Part shown: positions 40,433-48,294 of the stretch, one piece after another
How positions within the stretch are numbered: the first letter of the stretch is position 1
Layout: every line of letters begins with the position of its first letter
Source of the DNA: Sporosarcina luteola
GTDB lineage: Bacteria; Bacillota; Bacilli; Bacillales_A; Planococcaceae
Length of the DNA: 64,000 bases
NCBI RefSeq assembly: GCF_023715585.1
Contig: NZ_JAMBOK010000001.1
Coordinates: 558,001 to 622,000, forward strand
Direction of reading: 5' to 3'
Made by a program: the position numbers and the translations under genes
The notes under the pieces: generated by a model
Told to the model about the DNA's origin: nothing
The model's input: the letters and a program-made list of their open reading frames with translations, nothing else
Databases searched by the model: none

Positions 40433-40499
40433 CTGAATATATTGCGTTTTAGCTCAATATAAGAGAAGATAGAAATAAGAAACTGACAGGAGGTTGCTT

Positions 40500-41495
40500 A
40501 TGACTGGAAATCAAGAAGCATCGTATACGACCGAGGAAATCGCGGATCTTTTGAAAGTCTCTAAACTGACCGTCTATGATCTTATTAAAAAAGGTGATCT
40601 CCGCGTATACAGGGTGGGACGGCAGATGCGCGTCGATGCAGAAGACCTGGAAGCTTACAAAGACAGAACGAAAAGCGGCGGGAATATTATCAAACAGGAA
40701 AAACCGGCTTCCCAAACAACACCCGTACAACCGATTCGAAAAATTGATCCAACTCCGCCTCCCCAACCGTATCAGCCGGCATCACAAAGGAAACTGATTA
40801 TTAGCGGACAGGACATCAGCCTGGACTTGCTTGCAAATGCAATTGAAAGAAGCGGTGCTGGCTACCGTCCTCTACGTTCATATACAGGCAGTCTAAACAG
40901 CTTGATTGCAATGTATGAAGGGGAAGCAGACATTGTCAGTACCCATCTATTCGACGGGGATACGGGAATGTATAATATCCCATATATTAAAAGGATCCTT
41001 ACCGGTCATGAATTTGTAGTCATCAATTTGCTGTCGAGATCGGCAGGTCTTTTCGTACAAAAGAACAATCCGAAAAATATACGAACATGGGCGGATTTCA
41101 GCAATCCCTCCGTTAAAATGGTCAATCGGGAAATAGGGTCAGGTGCGAGAGTGCTGCTCGATGAAAAATTGCGGTTGGAAGGGATACTCCCCCGTTACGT
41201 TGAAGGTTATGAAACAGAGGAAATGAACCATATTTCCGTCGCCAGCAAAGTGGCATTCGGTTTTGCGGATGTCGGTGTCGGGATCGAAAAAGCTGCGGCC
41301 ATGGTAGGCGTAGACTTCATCCCCCTCGTCCAGGAACGATACGACCTCGTCATGTACAAGACTCCTGAGAATGAATATGTACGCGACATAATCTTATCCA
41401 TCCTCCGCTCCCCGGAATTCCAAAATGAAATCGGAGCGTTGGGAGGCTACGACCTTTCATTGACTGGGACAATCATGTATGAGACGGATTCCTAA
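40500..41495 (+). CDS. yvgK: YvgK-like one-component regulator (HTH plus substrate-binding domain)
   Basis: A 331-residue protein. Residues ~8-58 are an excisionase/MerR-like helix-turn-helix (YTTEEIADLLKVSKLTVYDL, then VGRQMRVDAEDLEAYK). A Pro/Gln-rich linker (~70-100) leads to a periplasmic-binding-protein-like domain with DIVSTHLFDGDTGMYN, NREIGSGARVLLDEKL and KVAFGFADVGVGIEKAA, the arrangement of YvgK. As in B. subtilis, it is divergent from the molybdate transporter, so it probably senses molybdate (or a Mo compound) and controls modABC. AGGAGGT lies 5 nt before ATG 40500. It has no export signal, so the sensor domain is cytosolic. Confidence 0.85.
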   Translation: MTGNQEASYTTEEIADLLKVSKLTVYDLIKKGDLRVYRVGRQMRVDAEDLEAYKDRTKSGGNIIKQEKPASQTTPVQPIRKIDPTPPPQPYQPASQRKLIISGQDISLDLLANAIERSGAGYRPLRSYTGSLNSLIAMYEGEADIVSTHLFDGDTGMYNIPYIKRILTGHEFVVINLLSRSAGLFVQKNNPKNIRTWADFSNPSVKMVNREIGSGARVLLDEKLRLEGILPRYVEGYETEEMNHISVASKVAFGFADVGVGIEKAAAMVGVDFIPLVQERYDLVMYKTPENEYVRDIILSILRSPEFQNEIGALGGYDLSLTGTIMYETDS

Positions 41496-41540
41496 AGGGC
41501 ACCTTGAGAAGCGGGTGCTCTTCTAACCTCACATCTTAGT

Positions 41541-41561
41541 TTACATAATAATATTATGTAA
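41541..41561. repeat. Perfect 21-bp palindrome
   Basis: TTACATAATA, one central base and TATTATGTAA, just after the YvgK-like gene and before the terminator. It could be an operator-like site or a hairpin; the purpose is unclear. Confidence 0.5.
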
Positions 41562-41564
41562 GAA

Positions 41565-41596
41565 AAAAAGAACGCCCGACATCGGACGTTTTTTGT
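41565..41596. terminator. Bidirectional terminator
   Basis: AACGCCCGA pairs with TCGGACGTT, with A-run and T-run flanks usable from both strands. Confidence 0.85.
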
Positions 41597-42805
41597 TTAT
41601 TCTTTTACATCTTCATAATGCATAGCACGATCCGGCTCGTACTTGTTATACCTGATCTTCAACAACTTGAACATATGCGTCAGAACCACTTTCAATAATG
41701 CGTAGCCAGGTATACCTAGAACAACCCCTGCCACCCCGAATAAAGATCCCGCAGTCAGCAAAACGAAAATGATTGTAATCGGATGGATCTTCAACGATTT
41801 CCCCATTATTTGCGGGGATATGAATTTGCCGTCCACCAATTGAACTATTGTCCAGACGGCGGCAAGCTTCACTAGCATTAAAGGCGAAGTGACGATGGCT
41901 ATGATGACTGCCGGCGTAATTGCAATTAGCGGACCCAAGTACGGAACAACGCTTGTGAACATTGCGAGCGCACCTAATAGCAGTGCATATTTCATGCCTA
42001 TGATTTGAAAACCGATCGATACCATAATTCCGATGCTTATGGCAACAAGGATTTGACCTTGGATATAAGCACTGATCTGATGGTCTGCATCGTTGAGAAT
42101 CACTTCCGCATCATCCCGCAGGCGTGGCGGCAGCATTTTTTTAATCATCTGCGGGAGCTTATCCCCGTCCTTCAATAAATAAAATAGGATAAATGGAACA
42201 GTCACAATCGCCAGTATGAAGCCGGTCAATGCTGAAATGAATGAGGTGATCCCGGAAGCGATGCCGCCGACTGCATCTGTTATGAATTCTCCAATGTTCC
42301 CCTTACCGTTGTCGAGAAAACTGTTGATGTTTATATCCATTTCTTTATAATACGTTGAAAAAATCGAGGTCCTCATAAATGTGTCTACATTGATGAGCAT
42401 CTGATTGAAATACGTAGGAAACTCCTCAATCAAGTTAGCAAATTGCATCTTTAGAAAAGGAAAAACTAGAAAAACCAATAAAGTGATCAAACCGATGAGG
42501 CCGACGAATATGATGAAAATCCCCCATACTCTAGGAATTCTTATCCGTTCGAAAAAACGGAGTATAGGCCGTAGCAAATAATAGGCGATAGTAGCAAGTA
42601 TTATCGGCAGTACGACAGTTGAAAAGAATACTCTTATCGGATAAAACACGAAATCCACTTTGCTGAACACTAAAATAATCAGGCCGATCAATAAGACAGA
42701 GAGGAGCACGAACATTGTAGCTCGTCCTCCTAGAAAACGGATAATCCGCGGTGTTCCATCATTCAGTTCTGTTCGCGCTGTTGACCTCATTTCTTCGTAA
42801 TCCAT
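41597..42805 (-). CDS. AI-2E/YdiK-family membrane protein
   Basis: A ~402-residue integral membrane protein with about eight hydrophobic segments. It contains the AI-2E/PerM family core: LIGLIILVFSKVDFVFYPIR, ILATIAYYLLRPILRFFERI, AYIQGQILVAISIGIMVSIG, ALLLGALAMFTSVVPYLGPL and QLVDGKFISPQIMGKSLKIHP. Members are named for AI-2 export in E. coli (TqsA), but others are sodium/proton antiporters or unknown. ATG 42805 after GGGGGAG is preferred over GTG 42817. It follows the LCP gene by about 18 bases on the same strand, so they are likely cotranscribed. Confidence 0.85.
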   Translation of the reverse strand: MDYEEMRSTARTELNDGTPRIIRFLGGRATMFVLLSVLLIGLIILVFSKVDFVFYPIRVFFSTVVLPIILATIAYYLLRPILRFFERIRIPRVWGIFIIFVGLIGLITLLVFLVFPFLKMQFANLIEEFPTYFNQMLINVDTFMRTSIFSTYYKEMDININSFLDNGKGNIGEFITDAVGGIASGITSFISALTGFILAIVTVPFILFYLLKDGDKLPQMIKKMLPPRLRDDAEVILNDADHQISAYIQGQILVAISIGIMVSIGFQIIGMKYALLLGALAMFTSVVPYLGPLIAITPAVIIAIVTSPLMLVKLAAVWTIVQLVDGKFISPQIMGKSLKIHPITIIFVLLTAGSLFGVAGVVLGIPGYALLKVVLTHMFKLLKIRYNKYEPDRAMHYEDVKE

Positions 42806-42823
42806 TGACTCCCCCACTTTCCA

Positions 42824-43786
42824 TCATTCAAGTTCCAAATCAAGAAAGGCTGCAAGCTCCTCTTTATTCTTTTCAACATCGAGCTCAATAACCGACCCAG
42901 CATGTGAATAATAGTTGAAACGATAGGTGCCTTCAACGGGAATAGTCATCGTTTCCAAATCGGCTTTGCCTTTTAGCAGAAGGGTGAACGCTTTTGAGAT
43001 TTCGTCCTTTGTCGTTAAATCGGTCTCAATGAAACCAGATAAAGCGCCGGACAATTTCGGAACATGAAGCAGCATTCCAGGTCTCATCGCCTCATCTTTG
43101 ACTGCGTTCATTACCTCTTGTTGTCTTGCCACCCTGCCGAAATCCCCTTGTGCGTCCGCGCGGAAGCGGGCATAACCAAGCAGTTCCTTGCCATTTAAGC
43201 GTTGTTCTCCGGGCATGAGCGTGACACCGATCTTCTCGGACATCTCTTTTTGGACATCAATTTTCACTCCGTCTGGAAACGCAATATTAATGATCGACTC
43301 AAAATTATCGAAGTCTACAATAGCATAATGATGAATTGGGATGCCGAACATGCCTGTAATTGTATCTTTGACGGTCTGTACCCCATTCAAGTAATAGGCT
43401 GTATTGAGTTTATAGGATCGATAACCAGGAATATCTGCATAAATATCCCGCATGAACGAAACAATGCGGATCTCCCCTTCTTGTTTATTCCAAGAAAGGA
43501 CCATCATTGTGTCCGTACGAGATTTTCCGCTTCCATCATCGTCAATTCCTAATAGCAGATAATTTTCGACGGATGGGTTCTGAGGGTCGATGACATCACC
43601 ATGGAAAGGGCCTGGGTCAATGGCATTCCCTTTCGCCAACGACTTCCCTTCCTTATATTGAAAATATGAATAAAGCCCTGTCACAATAATAACGATGAAT
43701 AGGATCGTAAAGAACAACCTGCCGATCCGCAGCTTTCTTCTCCTTCTTCTTCTAGGAACTGGGCCTTCGTACTGGTCTTCGTTCAA
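42824..43786 (-). CDS. LytR-CpsA-Psr (LCP) family cell-wall polymer ligase
   Basis: A ~320-residue type II membrane protein: a cytoplasmic RRRRRRK stretch, one membrane segment (LFFTILFIVIIVTGLYSYF) and an extracellular LCP domain. LCP motifs: LLLGIDDDGSGKSRTDTMM, VSFMRDIYADIPGYRSYKLN and LLGYARFRADAQGDFGRVARQQ, with the Arg/Asp residues that bind polyprenyl pyrophosphate. LCP enzymes attach teichoic acids or other glycopolymers to peptidoglycan. GGAGGAA fits TTG 43786; the earlier TTG 43801 overlaps that ribosome site. It is likely to form an operon with the AI-2E gene. Confidence 0.9.
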   Translation of the reverse strand: MNEDQYEGPVPRRRRRRKLRIGRLFFTILFIVIIVTGLYSYFQYKEGKSLAKGNAIDPGPFHGDVIDPQNPSVENYLLLGIDDDGSGKSRTDTMMVLSWNKQEGEIRIVSFMRDIYADIPGYRSYKLNTAYYLNGVQTVKDTITGMFGIPIHHYAIVDFDNFESIINIAFPDGVKIDVQKEMSEKIGVTLMPGEQRLNGKELLGYARFRADAQGDFGRVARQQEVMNAVKDEAMRPGMLLHVPKLSGALSGFIETDLTTKDEISKAFTLLLKGKADLETMTIPVEGTYRFNYYSHAGSVIELDVEKNKEELAAFLDLELE

Positions 43787-43933
43787 GGTTGATTCCTCCA
43801 AATTGTAAAGTCACCGATAGGACGATTGTTGAATGCCAATGGTTGCGTATGTACATGGATAGTATACCATGTGAGGAGCTTAAGATATTGCTTATGAATC
43901 TGGTCATTTCCCCATGCAAGTAGTGAAGCGTAG

Positions 43934-43942
43934 CATAGTCTA
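43934..43942 (+). promoter_or_regulatory. Candidate sigma-K-type -10 motif before the YjcZ-like gene
   Basis: CATAGTCTA fits CATAnnnTA exactly, 21 bases before the start codon of a sporulation-family micro-gene. No clear AC at the -35 position was found. Confidence 0.35.
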
Positions 43943-43962
43943 TATTGAAGGTGGTGGTATAT

Positions 43963-44067
43963 ATGGGTCGTGAATACGGGGGCGGAAGCGGTTACGGTTC
44001 TTCCTTTGCTTTGATTGTTGTGCTTTTTATCCTGTTAATCATTATTGGCGCAAGCTTTGTCTATTAA
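43963..44067 (+). CDS. YjcZ-family sporulation micro-protein
   Basis: A 34-residue protein, [20 protein letters not shown] then [14 protein letters not shown]: a Gly/Tyr/Ser-rich head followed by one hydrophobic helix. This is the standard form of YjcZ-family sporulation proteins, several of which are made in the mother cell; their function is unknown. AAGGTGGTGG is the ribosome site. A CATAnnnTA element upstream supports sporulation control. It is easily missed because of its length. Confidence 0.8.
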   Translation: MGREYGGGSGYGSSFALIVVLFILLIIIGASFVY

Positions 44068-44198
44068 TCCATAAAACAATAAGCACAACCACTCATTGGC
44101 ACTTCGAGAGAAGGTTGCACTGCGGTTTTGATGGCCCGTATGCAGCCTTTCTTTCGTGTGCTACAATTTAGATTATGAATAGAAAGGAGTTGCATACA

Positions 44199-44729
44199 AT
44201 GACAAGTAAAGGAATCGAAAAAGCGGCATTCGCCGGCGGGTGTTTTTGGTGCATGGTGAAGCCATTCAAGGAATGGGATGGCATTGTTGACGTCGTGTCG
44301 GGATATATGGGTGGGCATGTTGAAAACCCTACATATGAGGACGTGAAAAAAGGAGATTCAGGACATTTGGAAGTTGTCGAGATTACGTATGATCCTGCTA
44401 TATTTACATATGAAAAACTTCTGGACTTGTATTGGCCTCAAATCGATCCGACTGACGCGGGCGGACAGTTCCATGATCGTGGACATTCGTATACGACTGC
44501 AATCTTCTATTATAACGATGAACAAAGAAAAGCTGCAGAGCGCTCAAAAGAGAAGCTTGCCAATAGCGGCAGGTTTGCAAAGCCGATTGTGACAGATATC
44601 CGGCCGGCGGAAACATTCTACCGTGCTGAAGAATATCACCAGGACTACCATGAAAAAGAGCAGCAACATTATGAAGAGGACCGCGCAAAATCAGGACGGG
44701 ACGAGTTCATAAGTGAATATTGGAAATGA
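44199..44729 (+). CDS. msrA: Peptide-methionine (S)-S-oxide reductase
   Basis: A 176-residue enzyme that repairs oxidised methionine in proteins. The catalytic motif GGCFWCMVKPF holds nucleophile Cys15; the family's usual GCFW context is kept, and Cys18 is an extra nearby cysteine. VSGYMGGHVENPTYEDV, GHLEVVEITYDP and DPTDAGGQFHDRGHSYTTAI are conserved. There is no MsrB domain fusion. ATG 44199 follows AAAGGAG at 9 nt; the frame is open from ATG 44175, but that lacks a ribosome site. It is monocistronic, ending at a palindromic terminator that is repeated 3.7 kb further on. Confidence 0.95.
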   Translation: MTSKGIEKAAFAGGCFWCMVKPFKEWDGIVDVVSGYMGGHVENPTYEDVKKGDSGHLEVVEITYDPAIFTYEKLLDLYWPQIDPTDAGGQFHDRGHSYTTAIFYYNDEQRKAAERSKEKLANSGRFAKPIVTDIRPAETFYRAEEYHQDYHEKEQQHYEEDRAKSGRDEFISEYWK

Positions 44730-44740
44730 ATGTTTCAAAA

Positions 44741-44786
44741 AACAGGTGAAGGATTTAATCCTTCACCTGTTCAGACTGTAGACAAA
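44741..44786. repeat. Left arm of a 46-bp inverted repeat (terminator hairpin plus CAGACTGTAGACAAA)
   Basis: The first 31 bases (AACAGGTGAAGG ... CCTTCACCTGTT) are a near-palindromic hairpin acting as msrA terminator; CAGACTGTAGACAAA follows. The whole 46 bases recur in reverse complement at 48501-48546 with one mismatch at the hairpin centre. Because the hairpin is palindromic, it can also be seen as a 31-bp direct repeat outside a perfect 15-bp inverted repeat. The structure brackets a 3.7-kb mobile-DNA patch. Confidence 0.85.
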
Positions 44787-44820
44787 AGGGTTGGAAATCA
44801 TAGATTTCAAACCCTTTTGC
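44784..44820. repeat. Hairpin inside the left boundary
   Basis: AAAAGGGTTGGAAATC pairs with GATTTCAAACCCTTTT around a 3-base loop. The right boundary at 48470-48514 has its own hairpin of similar size. Confidence 0.7.
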
Positions 44821-44861
44821 TTAAACATGTACTTTTTAACTGTCAGTAGACTGTAAATAAC

Positions 44862-44987
44862 GTTGATTTCCGTTCCGGGCGGACGCTTTCCGGGGGGCTT
44901 GCCCTCAGCCTCCTCGTCGCTTCGCTCCTGCGGGGTCTTCACGCTGCGCTAATCCCCCAGGAGTCGCCGCCCTGCACTCCAATCAAC
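44862..44987. repeat. GC-rich interspersed repeat, copy 1
   Basis: This 126-base non-coding unit starts GTTGATTTCCG and ends CACTCCAATCAAC. Between them lie GCGGACGCTTTCCG, CAGCCTCCTCGTCGCTTCGC and CAGGAGTCGCCGCCCT. It is distinctly GC-richer than its surroundings and has GTTGATT/AATCAAC as terminal inverted ends. A second, longer copy lies in the opposite orientation at 46702-46896. The look is that of a MITE-like or palindromic repeat family in Bacillales genomes. Confidence 0.75.
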
Positions 44988-45109
44988 TGGAAAACCTTTA
45001 AGACGGGGTATCATTTTAGCCCCCATAGCCGGCGCTCTCCACGTCCAACTGGCCAGCTTCTTAAGATTTAGGCTGTGTTAAATAATAATGTTGATATCTC
45101 TTAATAAAG

Positions 45110-45137
45110 AACAGGACCTATTTACGGTCCTTTTTGG
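45110..45137 (+). terminator. Hairpin terminator in the mobile patch
   Basis: AGGACC pairs with GGTCCT around a 7-base loop, followed by TTTT. No intact gene lies upstream on this strand. Confidence 0.5.
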
Positions 45138-45187
45138 TATATCATTATTAAGCTAACGCACCCGTTAGTTAAATAAGAGAGTTAAAA

Positions 45188-45736
45188 TTATTGTGTTATC
45201 TGTTCAATTATTTCACCTTCTGAAGATAAACCTGTAATAGTAGAGCCTGTAAGGTCTTCTCCATTACTAACTAAAAACCAAAACTTCTCGGTATGGTCAT
45301 ATTCAATTAGTTTGGCTTTATACTTGTTTCCACCCTTAGTTTTAACGTTTACTTCTTCTATTTGAGGGTCAAGAATCTTTCCTCTGATTAAATCTGTGTA
45401 GTTCGAAAAGTGAAACTCTAAGTTTGAAAAACTCCAATCTAACTTATATCCATGAGAAAGTTCGCTTGAGCTACTACCAACAACTTTCCATCCAAGTAGG
45501 TTTTTTCTAAAAAAAACACTTCCGAAATGGAGATTTTCTTTATGACCCCATTCATAAAAAACTATTGCTTGATTTTCATCTAAAAATTCTATATGAGCAA
45601 TGTTCTTCATGGGTTGGTGCAATGAGTTCATACCCTTTTCAATTTCTGGAATATCATCTCTTAATACTAAATTTGTAATATAAACTCCTAATAAAACTGC
45701 AGCTAAATATAGGACAATTTTTAATTTCTTGGACAC
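45188..45736 (-). CDS. Membrane-anchored protein of unknown function
   Basis: A 182-residue protein with one N-terminal hydrophobic segment (KLKIVLYLAAVLLGVYITNL) and an extracytoplasmic remainder of mixed strands (HIEFLDENQAIVFYEWGHKE; LGWKVVGSSSSELSHGYKLD). No lipobox Cys is present. The start is GTG 45736, chosen because GGGGAGGA lies just upstream; the frame extends to 45778 without a ribosome site. I do not recognise the family. It lies inside the 3.7-kb patch between repeat and transposase remnants and may have been carried there as cargo. Confidence 0.6.
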   Translation of the reverse strand: MSKKLKIVLYLAAVLLGVYITNLVLRDDIPEIEKGMNSLHQPMKNIAHIEFLDENQAIVFYEWGHKENLHFGSVFFRKNLLGWKVVGSSSSELSHGYKLDWSFSNLEFHFSNYTDLIRGKILDPQIEEVNVKTKGGNKYKAKLIEYDHTEKFWFLVSNGEDLTGSTITGLSSEGEIIEQITQ

Positions 45737-45843
45737 AGAAACTATCCTCCCCTCACAAAAGTACAACACGCTCACCAATAATATTAGGTTTCATTTACCT
45801 ATATTTTCTTACTAAGCTCCCAGTTAGTTGAACAACAACAGTC

Positions 45844-46019
45844 TTAATACTGATACGTTCTTAATGAGTGATAAGTTTCATTAATTGGTAATAAACAACT
45901 TTCTACTATCATTTTGCTTATGGAACCATTATCACTTCTGTGCTTCACAATATCGAGGAATTGAAAATAACTCAAATAATGTCGAGGTATTTTGTCGCCA
46001 CGCCATTGAATCGTAGTAT
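45844..46019 (-). pseudogene. IS1595-type transposase C-terminal remnant
   Basis: Reading on the minus strand, RFNGVATKYLD matches the near-C-terminal RFQGVATKYLDNYL of the IS1595-type transposase at 47000-48007. After a one-base shift the frame continues YLSYFQFLDIVKHR and ends TYHSLRTYQY at a stop. It therefore derives from a different IS1595 copy, of which only the last ~55 codons survive. It is fused directly to the IS1182 remnant at about 46018. Confidence 0.7.
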
Positions 46020-46677
46020 CCAGCTCTTTACGTAATAACCACTTTCCGGGTCTGTTGTCGACTCCTTGATCTCCTTATACTCTTCCTTTACAAACTTTTC
46101 CGGCGGGAATGGTTTCTTCCCATTCCTTTCAGTATCCGGGTTGAACTCCTCCTGAAGCCTCTTTTCATAAGCCCGCGTCTCTTTACGAACAACCTTTTTC
46201 TCAAACTTTCTCTTATTCGCATTCGCTTTCACATGAGTCGAATCAATGAAGATATGATCCGGGCTGAGAAGCCCACGGTTTTCCACCTCGTTTAGAACTT
46301 TATAGAAGATCTGCTCGAACAGATCAGTATCTACAAATCGACGGACATAGTTCTTCCCGAACGTGGAGAAGTGAGGAACCTATGTATGGAAGCCGAAGCC
46401 TAGTAACCAGCGATATGCCACGTTAGTTTCAATTTCCTTGATTGTCTGGCGCATGGATCGGATGCCGAAGGTATATTGAATGTATATCATCTAGATCAGT
46501 ACCACTGGGTCTCCCAATGGTTGAATACAGATCTTCAACTAATGGATAGATGAAGGAAAAATCAAGGGCGGCATCGAGTTTGCGCACCAGATGGTCATGA
46601 GGAACCAACTGCTCTATGGTCAGCATTTCCAACTGTTCTCGTTCATTAATTTGATTCCTTGTCATCATATCCATCAC
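46018..46677 (-). pseudogene. IS1182-type transposase remnant
   Basis: The N-terminal piece MMTRNQINEREQLEMLTIEQ / LVPHDHLVRKLDAALDFSFI / YPLVEDLYS matches IS1182 (DUF772) transposases. After frameshifts around 46480-46520 the sequence continues with RSMRQTIKEIETNVAYRWLL-type and FSTFGKNYVRRFVDTDLFEQ segments, then GLLSPDHIFIDSTHVKANAN and ESGYYVK. The catalytic DDE-type core is incomplete, and the 3' part is replaced by an IS1595 fragment. The ribosome-site region upstream abuts the GC-rich repeat copy 2. Confidence 0.8.
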
Positions 46678-46701
46678 CTCATTCAGTTAATAGAAAACAC
46701 T

Positions 46702-46896
46702 GTTGATTGGAGCGGAGAGCGGCGACTCCTGCGAAAGCCGTGACGGAGAACGGCTTTTGCGACCCTAAGGGAGCAGGATGTGGAGGCTGCCTTAATTTCT
46801 GCAAAGAACGCAGAAATTAAGGCAAATCGAACCCTTCGTTGTTCGATTTGCTGAAGTCGTGCCCGCGGAAAGCGTCCGCTCGCAGCGCAAATCAAC
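46702..46896. repeat. GC-rich interspersed repeat, copy 2 (inverted, with three hairpins)
   Basis: In reverse orientation to copy 1, it begins GTTGATTGGAGCGGAGAGCG and ends GCGCAAATCAAC. Three internal stems are visible: GCGAAAGCCGT/ACGGCTTTTGC, GCCTTAATTTCTGC/GCAGAAATTAAGGC (46789-46823) and CAAATCGAAC/GTTCGATTTG (about 46823-46850). The first stem sits within the shared GC-rich part; the latter two are AT-richer and absent from copy 1, so they may be a later insertion. The folded form would be cloverleaf-like. No protein is expected from it. Confidence 0.75.
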
Positions 46897-46999
46897 ATTG
46901 TAGCTTTATCTCTATTTTAAAGGCTGTTTTCGTATAGATTGTTGCTTTCTTGACCAGACTTTTACAAGGTTGGTATAATGCGGTTAGGAGGCGGTACTT

Positions 47000-48007
47000 A
47001 TGTGGGAGGATGTATATAAGGATTTCGGTGATTTGCCAAAATCGGAGCAAATAGCAATGTTTGAAGCGATTAAAAAGGACTTGCTACCCGACGAGCCAGA
47101 TAAAATCACAAAACTACTCAAAAGCATTCGTGAAGCCCGATTCGCTTCTGGTTTGGGTTGTGTTCATTGTGGAAGCACATCGGTTAAACGGAACGGCAAA
47201 TATCGTTCAAGACAACGCTACCTCTGTATTGATTGCGGGAAATCTTTCAATGATATGACCAATACGCCATTTTCAGGTTCCCGCTATCCCGCAAAATGGG
47301 TGAAGTACATTGAATTAATGGTAGAGGGATACACACTCCCAAAAATCGCTAAAAAGTTGAAGATTCATATTTCTACCGCATTCTATTGAAGACATAAAAT
47401 CTTGAACGCATTAGGCAGTCTCGGATTTAACCAATTGCTTGGTATCGTTGAAAGTGACGAAACCTTTTTTCGTGAATCCATGAAAGGTAGAGAAGTATCT
47501 CATAGGAAAGCCAAAAAGCGTGGAGAGAAGGACAAGAAAAGAGGCATTTCTAACCTGAAAATTGCAGTTGTGGTTGCACAAGACCGCAACGGTAGTGTGA
47601 TTGCTCGGAAAGCAGGCACTGGGCGTGTCAAAGCCGAAGAAATTGACACAGTGATAGGTGAGTATATTCACCCGTCTGCCTTGTTATGTACGGATACCGC
47701 AACGAATTATAGGAAATTCGCCAGAATAAAAGGGTTGCAACACGAAACGGTCAATGAACGACAGAAACAGCGTGTAAAGAAAGGTATCTATCACATTCAA
47801 CACGTCAACAACTTCCATAATCGCTTAAAGACTTGGATGGAAAGGTTTCAAGGTGTTGCGACAAAGTATCTGGATAATTACCTCTACTGGTTCCGTTGGC
47901 TTGATAAGGGAAAAAACTTGGCATTTGAAAAACAAGTCGAGCAAATGCTTATTTCAGCGTGTCAAAAATCAAATTATAATACGGTACAAGTATTAAAAAG
48001 TGCTTAG
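47000..48007 (+). pseudogene. IS1595 (ISXO2-like) transposase with an in-frame nonsense codon
   Basis: The N-terminal part holds a zinc ribbon (CVHCGSTSVKRNGK ... YLCIDCGKSF) followed by helical DNA-binding sequence. After ISTAFY a TGA at 47387-47389 stands where related proteins have Trp (FYWRHKIL), and the same frame resumes RHKILNALGSLGFNQL. The DDE-type catalytic part then follows with GIVESDETFF, LLCTDTATNYRKF and HIQHVNNFHNRLKTWM. Without suppression the element cannot make full-length transposase and could move only with help in trans. ATG 47000 follows TTAGGAGGCGG. Confidence 0.88.
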
Positions 48008-48078
48008 AGTAGAAAAAAACGCCGAAATGTAGTCATTTCAGCATTTTCATTTCTGTCTTATTTAAGCCAACTTACGTC

Positions 48079-48294
48079 TTAGGTATGGCTTTTAACAACT
48101 TTACCTACACCAAGGGCAATTGGAAGGATTAGTAGTAGCGAAAGTGCTACAGCCCAAACACTACCCTCTCCAAACAGAGCAACTAACACAACATCAAACG
48201 ATGGGACACCTGATGCACTTAGCAATGGCAATCCAACAGCAGTGGCGAGTACACCCATCACGAAAGTTAGTATCAACATTTTTTTTCTGCTCAT
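48079..48294 (-). CDS. Two-TM small membrane protein, IS passenger
   Basis: A 71-residue protein with two hydrophobic helices (MLILTFVMGVLATAVGLPLL and VWAVALSLLLILPIALGVGK) separated by a short loop ASGVPSFDVVLVALFGEGS. It is not similar to transposases and not recognised as a known family. AGGAGGTG lies 6 nt before ATG 48294, so it is likely translated. It lies wholly between the transposase gene and the right inverted repeat, so it travels with the element; IS1595 relatives are known to carry passenger genes. Its role (for example transport, stress or a toxin-like effect) cannot be told. Confidence 0.65.
   Translation of the reverse strand: MSRKKMLILTFVMGVLATAVGLPLLSASGVPSFDVVLVALFGEGSVWAVALSLLLILPIALGVGKVVKSHT

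Noticed and set aside
46683..46898. 71-codon minus-strand frame
   Set aside because: It covers the GC-rich hairpin repeat exactly; open frames there are a by-product of composition.
47387..47389. TGA in the IS1595 transposase as Trp recoding
   Set aside because: Genes elsewhere in the window end normally at TGA (for example parE, modB overlap regions), so a standard code with a nonsense mutation is simpler.
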